A stretch of 64,000 nt of DNA from contig JAOBSW010000665.1 in assembly GCA_026214975.1 (NCBI GenBank), positions 60,000-123,999 on the forward strand, given 5' to 3'. Below the pieces are notes generated by a model. The model did not search any database, had not been told where the DNA came from, and worked only from the letters and a program-made list of their open reading frames with translations. The translations under genes and the position numbers were made by a program. Of this stretch, positions 20,166-33,000 are shown piece after piece. Position 1 is the stretch's first letter, and each line of letters opens with the position of its first letter. This DNA is from Gentiana macrophylla. Lineage: Eukaryota > Streptophyta > Magnoliopsida > Gentianales > Gentianaceae.

Positions 20166-21840
20166 TGTTGGACATATTTTAAGTTTTAATGATGAGTGCC
20201 ACACTAGCTGTTATTGAGCAAAGGCAAAAAGATGTCTAGATTAAATGTATAGGTTTACTAGAGTTTGATTTTTGTATAGGTTTGATCAAACAAGCACTGT
20301 AAGTAGGTCGGTGACTTTATCGTGAGACTGTCTCAGGTCGAGAGAGTGTGTAGGTCAAGAGACTAACTAGGGACTCGCCAAGAGATGAATTTGAGGGTTC
20401 AAACTCAATTATTGAAGGCTTAGGGATCAAACTTAGTATTTAAAGTCAAGGATATGGAATCAGAATTTGGGGAAGTATGTGATGACCTAAACTGATTACT
20501 TATACCTTGTGTACAAGGTCTATGTTCCTTATGTTAAGTGGTGATTGGAACTTAGTTATATTCAAAATGGTGTACTCTAACTTCACAATAAAAAGTTAGA
20601 TGAAAGGAAGTCAGCTGAAGTGTTATTGAAACACAATAGACTCAAACCAGCTGACATACATGAACATCAGCAGACTGATACCCCAGGTATCTGCTGAATG
20701 TAAATCTTGATTTAATCAAAGTTACATTGAAAGATTAAAAGGATAAGGATGGATTACAAGCCTTGATTTTGTCAACAAATCAATGGTCAAGATAAAAGGA
20801 ACGTTGGAAAGATTCAGAGCTTTATCCAATGGATATAAGTCAACAGGGGACAATCAAAGCGAAAAAGTCGATCGATTATGTCGCATACTATGAACAGAGA
20901 CAAAAAGCAAGTCAAGATGGAGACAAGTCTGAAACAGCTACATTTGAAATTCAAACACAAGTCAAGGAATTCATACCTATAAATAGGAGACTCCTGATTC
21001 AGTTTGAAGATGATGAACAACAAATAATCTTGTTGAAGCCATCAATTTTTTTATCAAGAAAATCACCCTGCTGACATACATGGAGCTTAAATTTACTGAT
21101 CAATAAATTTCTTCAAGTGTAACCTGCTATCAAGTTACATCAAGTATACACACTTGAAGACCTCAAGCTGCTGATCATTTCATCCTGATCAAGCTACTGA
21201 AAGCTGAATCACATACTTGATTCAACCCTTCTTTTACAAGAAGTGAGCTGAAGACAGATAAGCATATTTTGGGTGTCAAGAACTGTTGTTTGTGGTGGAA
21301 CTGGTAAAGAGGCAATCCTACCCTTCAAGGACCAGTGGAATACTTTGCAGCAGCAATCATACCTATTTCAAGTGTTCAGTTTGTGAAGCCATAATCATTG
21401 GTGAAGGACAAACATCTTAGAGATTTTTGTAACTACAACCTCAAGGATCTCTAGTGAATTTCCTCCAACATCACAGGAGAAGAGTGGACTGACAGGATTA
21501 CACCACCTGGAACCACTATAAATCTTGCCTACTTTACTTTTTGCATTTACTTTATGCAATTAGCTTACAGATCACATCAACCTACTGAAACTAGCAACTG
21601 AATCACACGCTTACAGTACTGAGTATCCAAAACTTAGTATCATCTTTTTAACAACAAGTAATAAGGCTTAATTTAAATATATTTCGTTGCAATAAATTCA
21701 GTAACACTAATAGTCAGCAGACTACTGAGTGGTCAGCAGACTACTGACCTTGCTGAGTTTGTCATCTCCAAAAAGTTTTAAGTGTTAAGTTTATTCACCC
21801 CCCCTCTAAACTTAACCTAAGCCTTTTCAAGGGATTCACA
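20166..21840 (+). repeat. 5' LTR of the Sirevirus-like element
   Basis: It starts TGTTGGACATATTTTAAG and ends GGGATTCACA, 1675 bp. A TATA box (TATAAATA) is at 20978-20985. Against the 3' copy, several CAG/CTG sites of the 3' LTR are represented here by CG (for example around 20309 and 20864-20885). Confidence 0.93.
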
Positions 21841-21856
21841 ATTGGTATCGGAGAAG
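21841..21856 (+). other. Primer binding site (initiator tRNA-Met type)
   Basis: ATTGGTATCGGAGAAG directly follows the 5' LTR. The copia PBS complementary to initiator tRNA-Met is normally TGGTATCAGAGC. Here the CAG is altered, reading TCGGAG. Confidence 0.8.
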
Positions 21857-21929
21857 TAATCCTACTTGTTGTGCTTGTGAAAATTCTTTGAAAACTTATT
21901 TAAGTTTCTGATTTTCAAAGCTTTGCATC

Positions 21930-23298
21930 ATGGATAACAACCAGTATGCTAGGACTATGTTGATGTGCTCTCTAGATCGTTTTGATGAGTATAAACGTCG
22001 TATGCAGGCTTATTTAGCTGGAACACATGATGAAATGATGGATGTGCTGACTGATGGACCACTGGAGATCACAAAAGCCATAACTGTGGATGGTGAAACT
22101 CAGTTTGTTCCAAAGCCAAAAAGAGAGTGGGGTGCTAAAGATAGAAAAAGGGCAAATCTCAACAAGCTATTGATATCATTTACAGAACCTTGGATAGCAA
22201 TATGTTTATGAAAGTGAAGGATTGCAAGACTGCAAAGGAACTTTGGGAAAAATTACAATTAATCTGTGAAGGCACTGATGCTATCAAGAAAAACAAAGAC
22301 AGTGTAGCCAAAAGAAAGTTCCAAGATTTCAAAATGAAATCAAATGAAACCATTGAACAAATGGAGTCAATATTCAAGCTATCATGGATGAACTCACCCT
22401 GCTGAATGTAGTTTATACAAAAGAAGAGATCAACACAAGAATCTTAGAAGCCCTAGCTGCAAAGGAAGTTTGGGAAATGAAGGTTACTGCCATAGAAGAG
22501 TCTAGGAGACTACATGAAGAAGATACCTTCAAATTTTTTTCAGATCTCAAGGCATATGAATTCAGTAAGAAACTTGTTCCTGATACTGAAAAGGAAGAAC
22601 CAAAGACTACTGCATTGGCTGCTGCACATAAAGAAGAATCATCAGGTGGTCAAGATGATCTACTGGATGAAATGCAAGAGCAAATAGCCCTACTGAGCAA
22701 GAAAATCAGAATGATGAAATCAGGAAGGGGTTCTCCAAGGAATTTCACAAAGAAATCAAATGAAAAGAAAAAGGAAAAATCCAAGAAAGATAATGATTAC
22801 TTATGTTTTCAATGCAAGAAACTAGGACACTTCAAACCTGACTGTCCTGACTTAAAACAAAAGAAGGAACCTGATTACTTGTGCTTCAACAACAAGAAAC
22901 CTGGACATTTCAGACCTGACTGTCTAGACCTACTGAAGAACAAAAGTGAACAAAGAAGATTTGGCAAGAAAGCAATGGTTCCTGATGATGAATCTGGCTA
23001 TGAAGTGGAATCAGAAAAAGGAAATGAATCAGATGACACTGCACTCATAGCTGATATGGATGATTATGCTTTAATGGCTAATATGGATGAGACTGATGAG
23101 GTATACAATTCTGTATCTGTAAACACACCTGCTGAAAGTGATTGTGAATCTACTTGTGGTTCAAATCCTAAATTTTCTGACAGTGAAGAACCTTTGGATT
23201 CCATCCTTAATCAACTGAGGAAAATACAATCGGGTTATGAGATTGTGAAGGCTGAAAAAAGAGGCACTTCAAGCAAAAAGTCAAAGGTTAAATGCTGA
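21930..23298 (+). pseudogene. Sirevirus-like gag with duplicated zinc knuckle
   Basis: Start ATG at 21930 (MDNNQYARTM), about 90 bases after the 5' LTR. The product is the capsid and nucleocapsid protein that packages element RNA. RFDEYKRRMQAYLAGTHDE near the start is the usual copia gag opening. The frame shifts near 22190-22210 and again near 22384. In the last frame a basic linker leads to a CCHC knuckle (CFQCKKLGHFKPDC, about 22804-22845). A second copy (CFNNKKPGHFRPDC, about 22882-22923) has its second Cys changed to Asn. The tail is very acidic. Confidence 0.85.
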
Positions 23299-24250
23299 AT
23301 TAAAAATTCTCAAAGGTAAGGAAAAATATTATGGACAGATTCAACATAAGTCTACTGTATATTCAGTAGCTGCTGAATCTGCTGCACAATCTAGTTCCCC
23401 CACTGCATTCATAACTGTAAATCCTTATGTTGATAGAACAGGCCTTGGATTTGAAACTCAACAATCTACTAAGGGTGGATCCAGTAAGGCTCATCGAACC
23501 TAGTACCGAGGTGGTCCTAAGTTTGTGCTCACACAAGATCCAACTCCCAAAAAGGTTGCTTTGAGGCGCAAAAGCCTCATCGAGAATGCTTCAAAGAAGC
23601 AAAAATAAGTCAAAAAAGGTCAATGAAGACCTAATAAAAAGGGTAAATCCAAGGGTAGGACTGCTGGACCTTCTAGACTTGCTGATAGCAGACCTACTGT
23701 AATGTCTGCTGGACCACAAAAGGGCAAAAATCAGAAATATTCCAAGATAAGAATCCTAAACCCAAAAATGTTAATCATTAAAGGGATACTTCTCTCAGGG
23801 GGGAAAGGTAGGTTGTTCCCTACTGATGAAGATTAGAATGCTCCAACCCCTACTGCTAGAAACAATAAACATAACCATAATGCTAGGGTGAAACCTCAAT
23901 AATGGAATCAATAGAGGACTCAGCAGAGGACTTATTTAAGACATCAGCAGACTCCATATTACAGGGCTTTTCCTAATAGACAGCAATCTCATGGGTATGC
24001 TAGTGCTTCTAACAATAGAAATCACTTCAAAAAGCAATTTGTACCAAAAGGCCAGAAACCATATGTGAATCCTACACAACCAAATGTTAGATTTTATGGA
24101 AATGTAGTGTACATATATGAACAAAAGTGCAACACTTTTCAAATAAGACCTTATGGAAATTTGCCAAGGGTCATGCTTTCCACTGACCACTATGGACCCA
24201 AACAGTTTTGGGTACATAAAACACATTGACTTTGTTTCGTAGGGTGTCTA
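23299..24250 (+). pseudogene. Degenerate gag-protease spacer
   Basis: Fragments in several frames continue the gag tail, with basic, Lys/Gly/Ser-rich stretches near 23560-23720. The segment ends with GPKQFWVHKTH at about 24197-24229, which is also seen (GPKQCWVPKLN) before the protease of the element at 59699. Multiple stops make a continuous frame impossible. On the minus strand only shadows are seen. Confidence 0.6.
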
Positions 24251-25448
24251 GTACTTTGACAGTGGATGTTCCAGGCATATGACAAAGAATAAGCACTGTT
24301 TAACAAATTATGTGGCAAAGGATGGTCCAAGAGTCAACTTTGGCAACAAGAACACACCAGGATATACAAGAGGATATGGAACACTGGTGAGGAATGGATT
24401 AACTATCAGAAATGTTGCATATGTGAAAGGACTGGACTACAACCTACTGAGAACTGGACAATTATGTGACATGGGTTACAAAATCACTTTTGACAAAGGC
24501 TATTGTATTTTCATTAGTGAAAGAGGTGAACAAGTTGTGTTGGCTGGAAGGAGACAACGGAACATATATGTTGTGGATTGGTCTACTGCTGTTCTAGAGA
24601 CATGTCTTATTGTGTATACCAAGTCAGAACTAAATTGCTTGTGGCACAAAAAGTTGAATCATCTCAACTTTGATGATATCAATCAGTTAGTGAAAAAGAA
24701 GTTGGTGATTGATTTACCTAAGATCACATTCAAAAAGGATGCTATATGTGATGCATGTCAGCAATGTAAACAAACAAAGTCAAGCTTCAAGTCAAAGACT
24801 AAAAAATAGACAAAAAGAGTTTTGGAGCTGATGCATATAGATCTATTTAGACTAGTAATACCAACAAGTTTAACAGGAAAGAAGTACACTCTGGTAGTTG
24901 TGGATGATTATTCAAGATACACTTGGGTAATTTTCATGAACAAGAAAAGTGAAACACTTCAAAAGTTGCCTAAACTTTTGAAGAGATTGCAAAATGAGAA
25001 AAACTTGACAGTAGTGAAGATCATATCAGACAAGGGTACTGAGTTTCTCAATAAATTCATAAGAGAATATTGTGAACAGAATAGTGTGCTGCATTAATTA
25101 GCAGCTGCTGGAACACCTCAGCAAAATAGAGTTGCTGAAAGAAGGAACAAGACTTTAAAAGAAGCAGGGAGGACTATGATTTGTGAAGCATTACTACCTG
25201 AAAGATATTGGGCTGAAGCAATCTACACAGCATGCTATACACAAAATAGGACCTCAATAAACAAAAAGCTGCTGAAGACTCCTTATGAGATATGGAATGG
25301 AAGAAAACCAATTATATCTTATTTCCATCCATTTGGAAGCAAATGTTTTATTTTAAATCATAAGGAACAACTGAAGACTTTTCAATCAAATAAGATGAAG
25401 GAATCTTTTTGGGATATCCTTCAGTCAGCAAGGCATTCAGGGTACTGA
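24251..25448 (+). pseudogene. Sirevirus-like protease and integrase
   Basis: The aspartic protease active site is YFDSGCSRHM, with D-S-G at 24258-24266. Integrase follows: pre-integrase zinc region LWHKKLNHLNFDDI ... CDACQQCKQTK (about 24640-24780), then the catalytic core. MHIDLF holds the first Asp (about 24832), IISDKGTEF the second (near 25021-25047), and NRVAERRNKTL the Glu (near 25125-25155). Stops at 24807-24809 and 25095-25097 break the frame. YGLKQAP-type RT motifs come only later, confirming the copia order of integrase before RT. Confidence 0.9.
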
Positions 25449-25860
25449 ACAAGAGGACATTGAAAAATGAAGAATCAATACAAGTTGTTTTTGATGAACC
25501 TAAGTTCACTGGAATGAAATATGAAGTTTCAGAACCTTCTGAGAATCTCCAAGTCATTAATCTAGAATATGTTGATGTTTTGGAAAAGATAAATGACTTA
25601 AAAGTTTCTGACTCTGCCCCTGCTGAAGAACCTGCTGGTAACACTACTGATGCAACAACAGATGCAGTTCAAGGATCTGCTGATCCCCTTACTGAAGCAA
25701 CATCAAACCCTACTGAAGATGAAGCTCCTGTAAATCAAACAAATCAAGATTTACAATGGTTAAAGGATCACCTTGCTGAACAAGTAATTGGTGACATATA
25801 GCAAGGTGTAAGGACTAGAAGACAATTGGAAGCAATGTTTACTTGTTTTTTTTAATCTCA
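25449..25860 (+). pseudogene. Integrase C-terminal region and integrase-RT linker
   Basis: The 25409-25801 frame reads the integrase tail (VSKAFRVLNKRTLKNEESIQVVFDE) and then an acidic Pro/Ala/Thr-rich linker (APAEEPAGNTTDATTD). The linker is full of CCTRCTGA repeats at the DNA level. Such linkers are variable and probably unstructured. Confidence 0.65.
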
Positions 25861-27336
25861 AATGGAGCCTAAAGTTGTTGAAGAATCAATATCTGATCCA
25901 GACTGGATAATTGCTATGCAAGAAGAATTGAATGAGTTTGAAATAAATCAAGTTTAGACACTAGTGGAGAGGCCTAGTCATGCAAACATAATTGGAACAA
26001 AATGGGTATACAGAAATAAATTGGATGAATCTGGTACCATTGTTAGGAACAAGGCCAGACTAGTGGCAAAAGGCTATTCTCAAGCAGAAGGAATAGATTT
26101 TGATGAGACATATGCCCCAGTTGCAAGATTGGAAGATATATGCTGCATATAAAAACTTCAAAGTATACCAGATGGATGTCAAAAGTGCATTTTTGAATGG
26201 CATTCTGGAGGAAGATGTTTATGTTCATCAACCTCCTGGTTTTGAAGTTAAAGATCAAGAAGATAAAGTGTATAGACTCAACAATGCACTTTATGGTTTG
26301 AAACAAGCACCAAGAGCATGGTATGAAACCCTATCTCAATTCTTGGTGAACAATGGTTTACCAAATGTACCATTGATAAAACTCTTTTAGAATCGATGAA
26401 GGGGACAGCACCCTGCTGGTACAGATTTATGTGGATGACATAATTTTTGGTTCTGAAAAGAAATTGCTGTGTGAAAAGTTTGCTAATCTCATGAAAAGCA
26501 AGTTCCAAATGAGCATGATGGGAGAAATGAACTACTTTTTGGGATTACAAGTCAAACAGATGAAAGATGGAATCTTCATTCATCAAACTAAATATACCAA
26601 GGAGCTGTTAAAGAAGTTTGGTATGGAAAATAGCACCAAAGTATCAACTCCTATGAGTACAAGCATCAGATTGTATGAAGATATAGAAGGCAAAGATGTT
26701 GATCAGACTTTATACAGAAGGATGATAGGAAGTCTGCTGTACCTCACTGGCAGTAGACCTAATATATCCTTTGTTGTTGGTGTTTATGCAAGATTTCAAT
26801 CTAAACCAAAGGAAAGTCACTTAGCGGCAGTCAAAAGGATTCTCAAGTATCTAAAAGAGACTTTGGGGGTAGGGATATGGTACTCAAATGATGGATGTTT
26901 CGAAGTTATATCCTACTCCGATTCTGATTATGATGGATGCAAGATTGATAGAAAAAGCACCACAGTAACTTGTCAATTGATGGGAAATAGACTTGTTTCC
27001 TGGTTTAGCAAGAAACAAAATTCAATACCCACTTCCACTGCTGAAGCTGGATACATTGCTGCTGGAAGCTGCTGTGCACAAATACTATGGTTGAGACAGC
27101 AATTAAGGGATTATGGGATTGAAGAAAAGAAAATTCCTATAATGTGTGATAACCCTAGTGCAATTGCAATCACAGAAAATCTTGTTTTGCACTCAAGAAC
27201 CAAACACATTGATGTAAGACATCATTTTATCAAATATCATGTGGAAAAGAAAATTGTGGTGGTTCTTTACATCCCTACTGAAGAACAACTTGCTGACATC
27301 TTTAACCATTGGACAGTGAAAGATTCGCTAAGTTAA
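25861..27336 (+). pseudogene. Sirevirus-like reverse transcriptase and RNase H
   Basis: RT carries [17 protein letters not shown] (about 25987), [25 protein letters not shown] (about 26056-26130), [10 protein letters not shown] and [14 protein letters not shown]. The catalytic YVDD is at 26428-26439. RNase H carries SDSDYDGCKIDRKSTT, SWFSKKQNSI, STAEAGYIAAGSC, MCDNPSAIAITENLVLHSRTKHID and EEQLADIF. The frame breaks near 25957, 26150 and 26390. From 26431 to 27336, 301 codons are open, the longest intact coding stretch in the window. The protein would synthesise element cDNA. Confidence 0.93.
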
Positions 27337-27401
27337 GAACTGAACTTGGCATCATAAAAGTTGACTGATATGTTAAATGGTCAGCAGGGTACCGGAATTC
27401 A

Positions 27402-27612
27402 CCAAGGGGATTAGTCTTTGCCCTACTGGGTGTGCTTACTTGGCAGATTAGTCATTGGTATCAACAATTCCATGTACCTAAATAGTTGGACAATTGAGCA
27501 AATAAAGTTGCCAAGAGGATTGGTCTTTGTCCTGTTGGGTGAGCTCACTTGACAGATCAGTCATTGGTATTAAACTCCATCTTGTATTATCAGTTGGACA
27601 AAACTAGACTGT
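27402..27612 (+). repeat. Tandem duplication of about 109 bp after pol
   Basis: The block at 27402-27510 and the block from 27511 share CCAAG.GGATT.GTCTTTG, TG.GCTCACTTG.CAGAT-like and CAGTCATTGGTAT segments in the same order at a constant 109-base offset, with moderate divergence. It lies just after the pol stop. It has no coding sense. Confidence 0.65.
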
Positions 27613-27849
27613 ATGAAATTCAGCAGAGTATTCCTGTCAGCAGGCTACTGAGCCATCTTATGATCAGCAGAGTAAATTCGAAGTAACCCTACTGAAGCTC
27701 AACTCTACTGAAGACCAAGTATGCTGACTTATACGTTATGAAGACAGTCAAACTTTAATGAAAGTCAACAGTAAACGGATATTATTCTTATCCATCATAA
27801 CTGCGGTTACAATATCCAACGGTTACAACTCTAAATGGGACAAGTTAGT

Positions 27850-27960
27850 GGGACACGTGGCATCATCACATTTATTCCAAGATTAATCGTGGTTAAATGC
27901 TACAGTACATGCACAGTACTTTCCTAATAGTTATCACCCACTTTCTTTTCTTATTTATAC
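27850..27960 (+). promoter_or_regulatory. Possible internal promoter before the envelope-like ORF
   Basis: A G-box core, CACGTG, in GGACACGTGGCA lies at 27854-27859. A TATA-like TATTTATA lies at 27952-27959. The ATG at 28072 (TCTACAATGG) follows about 110 bases later. This spacing resembles a plant promoter. The TATA box is not a consensus match, so the call is tentative. Confidence 0.35.
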
Positions 27961-28418
27961 AGACATACACACAGAAGACACATACAAACCTCAGATCGAT
28001 TTTCTATGAAAACATACAAGTGTGAACATAGATTTGCAAAGTTTCTCCTTCATCTTTTTCATATTTCTACAATGGCAGACAAAGGAGATGTTCATATTGG
28101 TACAAGCCAAAGTGCTAGAGGCTTTGTTGTTGATGCTAACAAGTCTGAGTTAGCCATCAACATTAGAAGAAGAAGGAAGAAGATGTGCAAGATGGAAGGC
28201 AGTTTCTAAAAATCAAAGCTGGAAAGTATTTCATATACGAATGTTGTTAATTTCTGGAAGAATATGGTGATAAAAGATGATAGAGAGGCATTCACTAAGA
28301 TGTTGATGCCCAGAAGATTGAAATCACTTCAGACCTGCTGAGGGAAGTGTTTGGATTTGGACCAGGAACTGGTGCTCCTACAAATCCTGAATTAATGGAG
28401 TTATCAAGATTGGAGTTT
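27961..28418 (+). pseudogene. N-terminal part of the Sirevirus-like accessory (envelope-like) ORF
   Basis: The more plausible start is the ATG at 28072 (MADKGDVHIGTSQSARGF), because of its context and position; an upstream in-frame ATG is at 28006. The frame has a stop at 28207-28209 and continues in pieces to 28418, where the solo LTR interrupts it. There is a short basic run (RRRRKK) but no signal peptide. I do not recognise a domain. Confidence 0.5.
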
Positions 28419-30009
28419 TGTTAAGGGTGATTTTATACGTTTTGTAAGGATATATTTTATGTCAATTTTCCCCATATTCGTATTATTTTCATAGAAATCG
28501 AGCTTTATATTGAAATATTAAGCAAGTGAGGTTTTTAATGGTTGATTCGCAAAATTAGTTAATTTAGGCGTTTTATTGATGAATTTATGATTATTTGGAC
28601 ATGGTTACACTCTGCATGTTTTTTATGATTGTAGATACACCATAATGCGGCTCAATGGAGGATTGGATAATGTTTAATTGAAGATTTATATGAAGAAAGG
28701 TGATAAAGTTCGAATTATTTGATGATTAATGAAGAGGAGAAAAGATAGAGATGAAATGGATTGAGGATAGAGATGAAGAATCGTGTGTTGATCCAGCTGG
28801 ACGGGCGTCCAGAAGGGTGAACTGGCGTCCAGCTGAGAAGATCGTTGAACTGGCGTCCGGAATGCGAATTCAATTCAGAGTCTCAAGATTATTCAGTGGA
28901 CGAAGCGGCCCAACCTTTCTAAACGCAGCGTTGAGTGAAAAATCAGATCGAGAGAGTTCGAGGCCAAGTCAGACTGGCGTCCACTTCCGTCCAAGAACTT
29001 TGGACGGGCGTCCAAGTTTCTGGAAGAGCGTCCGTCCACCGCCATTGCGCAGCCGTCTCAAAAGTCTATAAATACAGCGCGATTTCTACCCTAATGGATA
29101 TATAATTCGATCCCTCTTGACACACAAACATTAGAGAGGAGTTTTAGACGCCTGCCCTTTGGGAGGGAGGTGGGGTGGTGTTAGATTAGGTTTTATTTTC
29201 GTTTCTTTTTCTGTTCTTGTTCGTCCATGCTGATGGCCTTCAAGCTGTGAACTGGAGCATCAATGGTTACTTTTCAGCAGCATTTTTGATTTCTCTCTTG
29301 GATAATCTTATGAGTGATTTTATTTAGAGTTTGTATCTTTCCTTTGTTTATTTGTTTATGCAATCGATATCGGAAGATGTATTGCTATTTGATGTTTACC
29401 GTATGATGGAAATCGGTGTAAACCTTAGATCACCATAGGAAAGATTAGACTTTTAACCTTGACATAACGGAAGTTGATAGGTTAGATTTCTAGGTTGTTA
29501 GATCTAATAAATCTTGCACCTTGTTTTGAGAGCGTTAATCTCTATAGATCGGAAGATGATGAGATTGATAGAGGCGGATTACTTACGGAAGTAGGAATTC
29601 ATACCTTTGATTAGGTGAACCACAACTTTGATTGAATCATCATAAGATAATCTAGGGAAGAATTAAGGGTCATGGATGGTGGATCATGTTTGTTCTATGT
29701 TGATTTGCTTCAGTCATTATCATGATAGTTAGTTTTATTGTTTTCTTAGTTGTAGTTTTATTTTATTTGTTTTTGTTCGCAACGATCTTTCCTGGCTTTG
29801 GACTGACAATCCTCTGTCCAGTTTATTTTCCGTTTTAGTTTAGGTTTAGGAATAATTGTATCAACCTTAGGAGAATTAATTGAACTAGATACCCCGATTC
29901 CCTGTGACCGACTCCGGTATTAGTCGCTATACTACGATCCCTACTCTTGGGGAATACCGGATTTATAAATTTTATTACTTGTTTGCTTTGTTAGATAAAA
30001 TCCGTGACA
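28419..30009 (+). mobile_element. Solo Athila LTR with perfect target duplication
   Basis: It begins TGTTAAGGGTGATTTTATAC and ends AAAATCCGTGACA, matching both ends of the Athila-1 LTR (9190-10710) with considerable divergence inside. It is 1591 bp long. Bases AGTTT stand immediately before it (28414-28418) and after it (30010-30014), a perfect 5-bp target duplication. Its U3 has the GGACGGGCGTCC-type motifs (28799, 28819, 28847, 28971, 29002, 29022) and a TATA box at 29067-29074. No internal sequence remains, so the full element was lost by LTR-LTR recombination. Confidence 0.93.
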
Positions 30010-33000
30010 AGTTTGTTGAAGCAATAAAGACAAACAAGTCTGCACCAACAGTCTTGAATATAAATGTGAAGAATATTGGCTTGGAATATAATCTGCTGAG
30101 CAAAATTATTGCCAAGAATATTCTGGGATTTAGTGGAAGTCTTGATACACTCTCTGGATCAAAGATAGACTAGCGGATAATCTTTTGCAGAAGCCTGAAG
30201 TTTGATTGGGCTGGATTCTTTGTTCAATACATGAAGAATGTAGTGTCAGAAGATAGAGATGGAACAAGGAAGTCTAAGACAAAACCTCTGGGTTTGATGA
30301 TTCAGGCCCTGCTGAATCACCTACAGATTGCTGATGTTGCACCTACAAAAATCAACAAGTCGAGATACAAGCCAGAAAACAATTATCCTATCCCTGGCTT
30401 GGATGATGATGAAGAAGGAGATAATGAAAGGACTGGGAGTGATAATGATGATGATGATGACAATGATGGTGGGCAGGAACAGTGGACCAAGGCCAAAAAT
30501 AATGTTCAACCTGCTGCACCTAAGAAGCCTGTACAGAAAAGAAAAGCTACTGATACAAGAAAGATAACTGAGTTGTTAAAGCCTAAAAGACAAAGCGAAA
30601 ACTTGATGAGACATTATTTTGAGTCTCTCGAGGCTCAAGTTGAAATTGAGGCTATTGAGCTCACCTGGAGTTGTAAAGAAAATTGTCTGCTTTGAGATCT
30701 TAAAAAAAGCGAGATGAAAGAAGATAGAAGAAAGAGGAAAGCTGCTAGTAAAGACCAGCTAGAAAAAGAACTTTTTGATGAAGAACAACCTGCAAAAAGA
30801 AGAAAATAGGTTGTGAAAAAGAAAGGCCATTGAAAGGGCAAAGAATTGAGGGTTTTTGAGGCCTAAAAGGAAGCTGAAATAGAAGAAGATGTTTCTGAAA
30901 CAACACAAGTCGTTGAGCCTACTGAGGTCGCTTTGGGGTTCTTTGTTGAGCAACATCTTGAAAAACCACAAAGACACCTTCTTTGAACTGGACCTATTGT
31001 GGAAGTCATTGTACTTGTTTAAGAGCCTGATGTGGATGCCACAGCTCAAGGGGAAGAACAAACTATTGCAGACCCTACTGGTGAGCATATAAGTCAGGGG
31101 AACCTAGTGTTGAACATATGGAGGTGGTAGGTACAAATTTACAACTTGAAGAACCTACTAACCTATTTGTATCTGCTGATGATACATTAAGTCATCTTGT
31201 TGACACCTTTGGAGGACAACAAGTTGAACAACCTGTTCCAAGGAAGCCTACTATGCCTTATGAAAGGAGGGAAAAGAAATCAAAGAAAGAGAGAGTGGAT
31301 CCTGATTTCAAGAGGGTCCAAAGATACTTTGAATGGGAGTTTGGTTTCTACAAAAGACCGAAATCAGCAGCAGAACTTATGAATGGTTTTGAGGAATGGA
31401 TTTTTGAAAGCCTAGAAGTGGAAACCTTACTAGGATTGATAGATACATCTGAATTGGAGGCAAGGATTATGGCAATCATTGAAGATGGCAAGAAAAAGAA
31501 GAATATTATGTTCAAAGATCCCAAATTTACACCGGATAGTGATGATTCATCTTCATCTGACTCTGATGATGAGCATCCTATGTTTCCAGGACAGTCTAGT
31601 GGTACTGCAATGTAAAGAACTTCTGAGGAGGCTGGACAAGGATCTACTGACAAGACAGCAGATCAATCTGCTGATGGTGACAAGTTTGCTGAAGGTCAGC
31701 AGACTGATGATTTGGATCAGGAACTGTTTGTTGCTGTTAAAGAAGATTTGGAAGAAATTTTGACAGCATCAACACTTCTTGAAGATGCTATGTTGAAGGC
31801 CCCTACTGATGCTATGATGGTTGAGCTACAAGGAATTCTGTCAGAAGAATCAACTTCATATCAAGAAAGTATTGACACTGATGGAGTTTTGGCACAAGCC
31901 TCTGAAACTCTTAAAGAGATAGAAAATGCTGGAGGTGTGTTAGAGGAAAATATGGCTGTATTTCCTCAAGATACTGTTGAAGATATGGTGGTTCAGTCTG
32001 CTGAGAAACAGAAAGCAACTGAACAAAGGTTAGAACATAAGGTCCTTGTCACTGAGGATCAAACAGTGTTGGGACAAAGGTTGGAACTTTTGATGGGATT
32101 TGAGGAATCCCCAGTGCATTGTGTGGAGGCTACTGTGGAACAAGCTGCTGTAGCACAGGTTGATGAAGAACATGGTATTGTTGATGAAGTCAGACAGCAA
32201 CCTGCTAAAGAAAAGGTTGCTGATGCTAAAGATGGGCAACAAGCTGCTGATGAACCTGAGGAAGAACAACTTGTTGACTATGACTTCAGTGATGAGGAGT
32301 TCCAAATGCCTGAGGAAGAAGGAGTAGCATATGAGCCCCAACAAGCACATGTACCTATTTTTTAGGAGGTACCTATTGCAGATGTGATTGAAGAGGGTCC
32401 TGAACCTGCTGAATGGGACAGGACAAGAGCCATAGTTGTCAAGATACCAAGGGCAAATTATTATGTTTAAGAGCCTGCTGGTGATTTTGCTGGACAAATG
32501 GCTGGAGGTATGGCTGGTGTAGTACCAGCACATGTCTTGGAAGAGTTGAGAGTTGTAAGAGATGATATTACACAACTGAGGACTCAACTGACCAGAAGTA
32601 AACAGAGGTTTGAAGACCTAGTGAATCTGGTGGAAAACAGAGGAAGAACTACCGAAACAGTTGCTTCCAATATTACCTCTGCTCAATTTGCTATCAATGG
32701 TCTACTCAAGGATGTGAGAGGTATAAAAACCAGCACAGCAAATAGAGATAAGAATTTGCATGAGCAGATTGCCTCACTACACATGAAGCTTGACAAGCTT
32801 GCTAAGGCACCTAAACCTACTGTGGCACCTCAACCTACTGAGGCACCTCAACCTGCTGCCTTGGATCCCAAGATTGCTGAGAGGATCAATCTGCTGGACC
32901 AAACTGTTGAAGGAAGAATCACTGCAGTTGACACAAGGACTGAGATAATGGAAGGTCAACTTGCAAATTTGCTGATCACACAAGAAAGTGTTCATGGCCT

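Noticed and set aside
32030..32587. 185-codon minus-strand frame
   Set aside because: It is the complement of the acidic accessory ORF of the Sirevirus-like element, and its composition mirrors that ORF.
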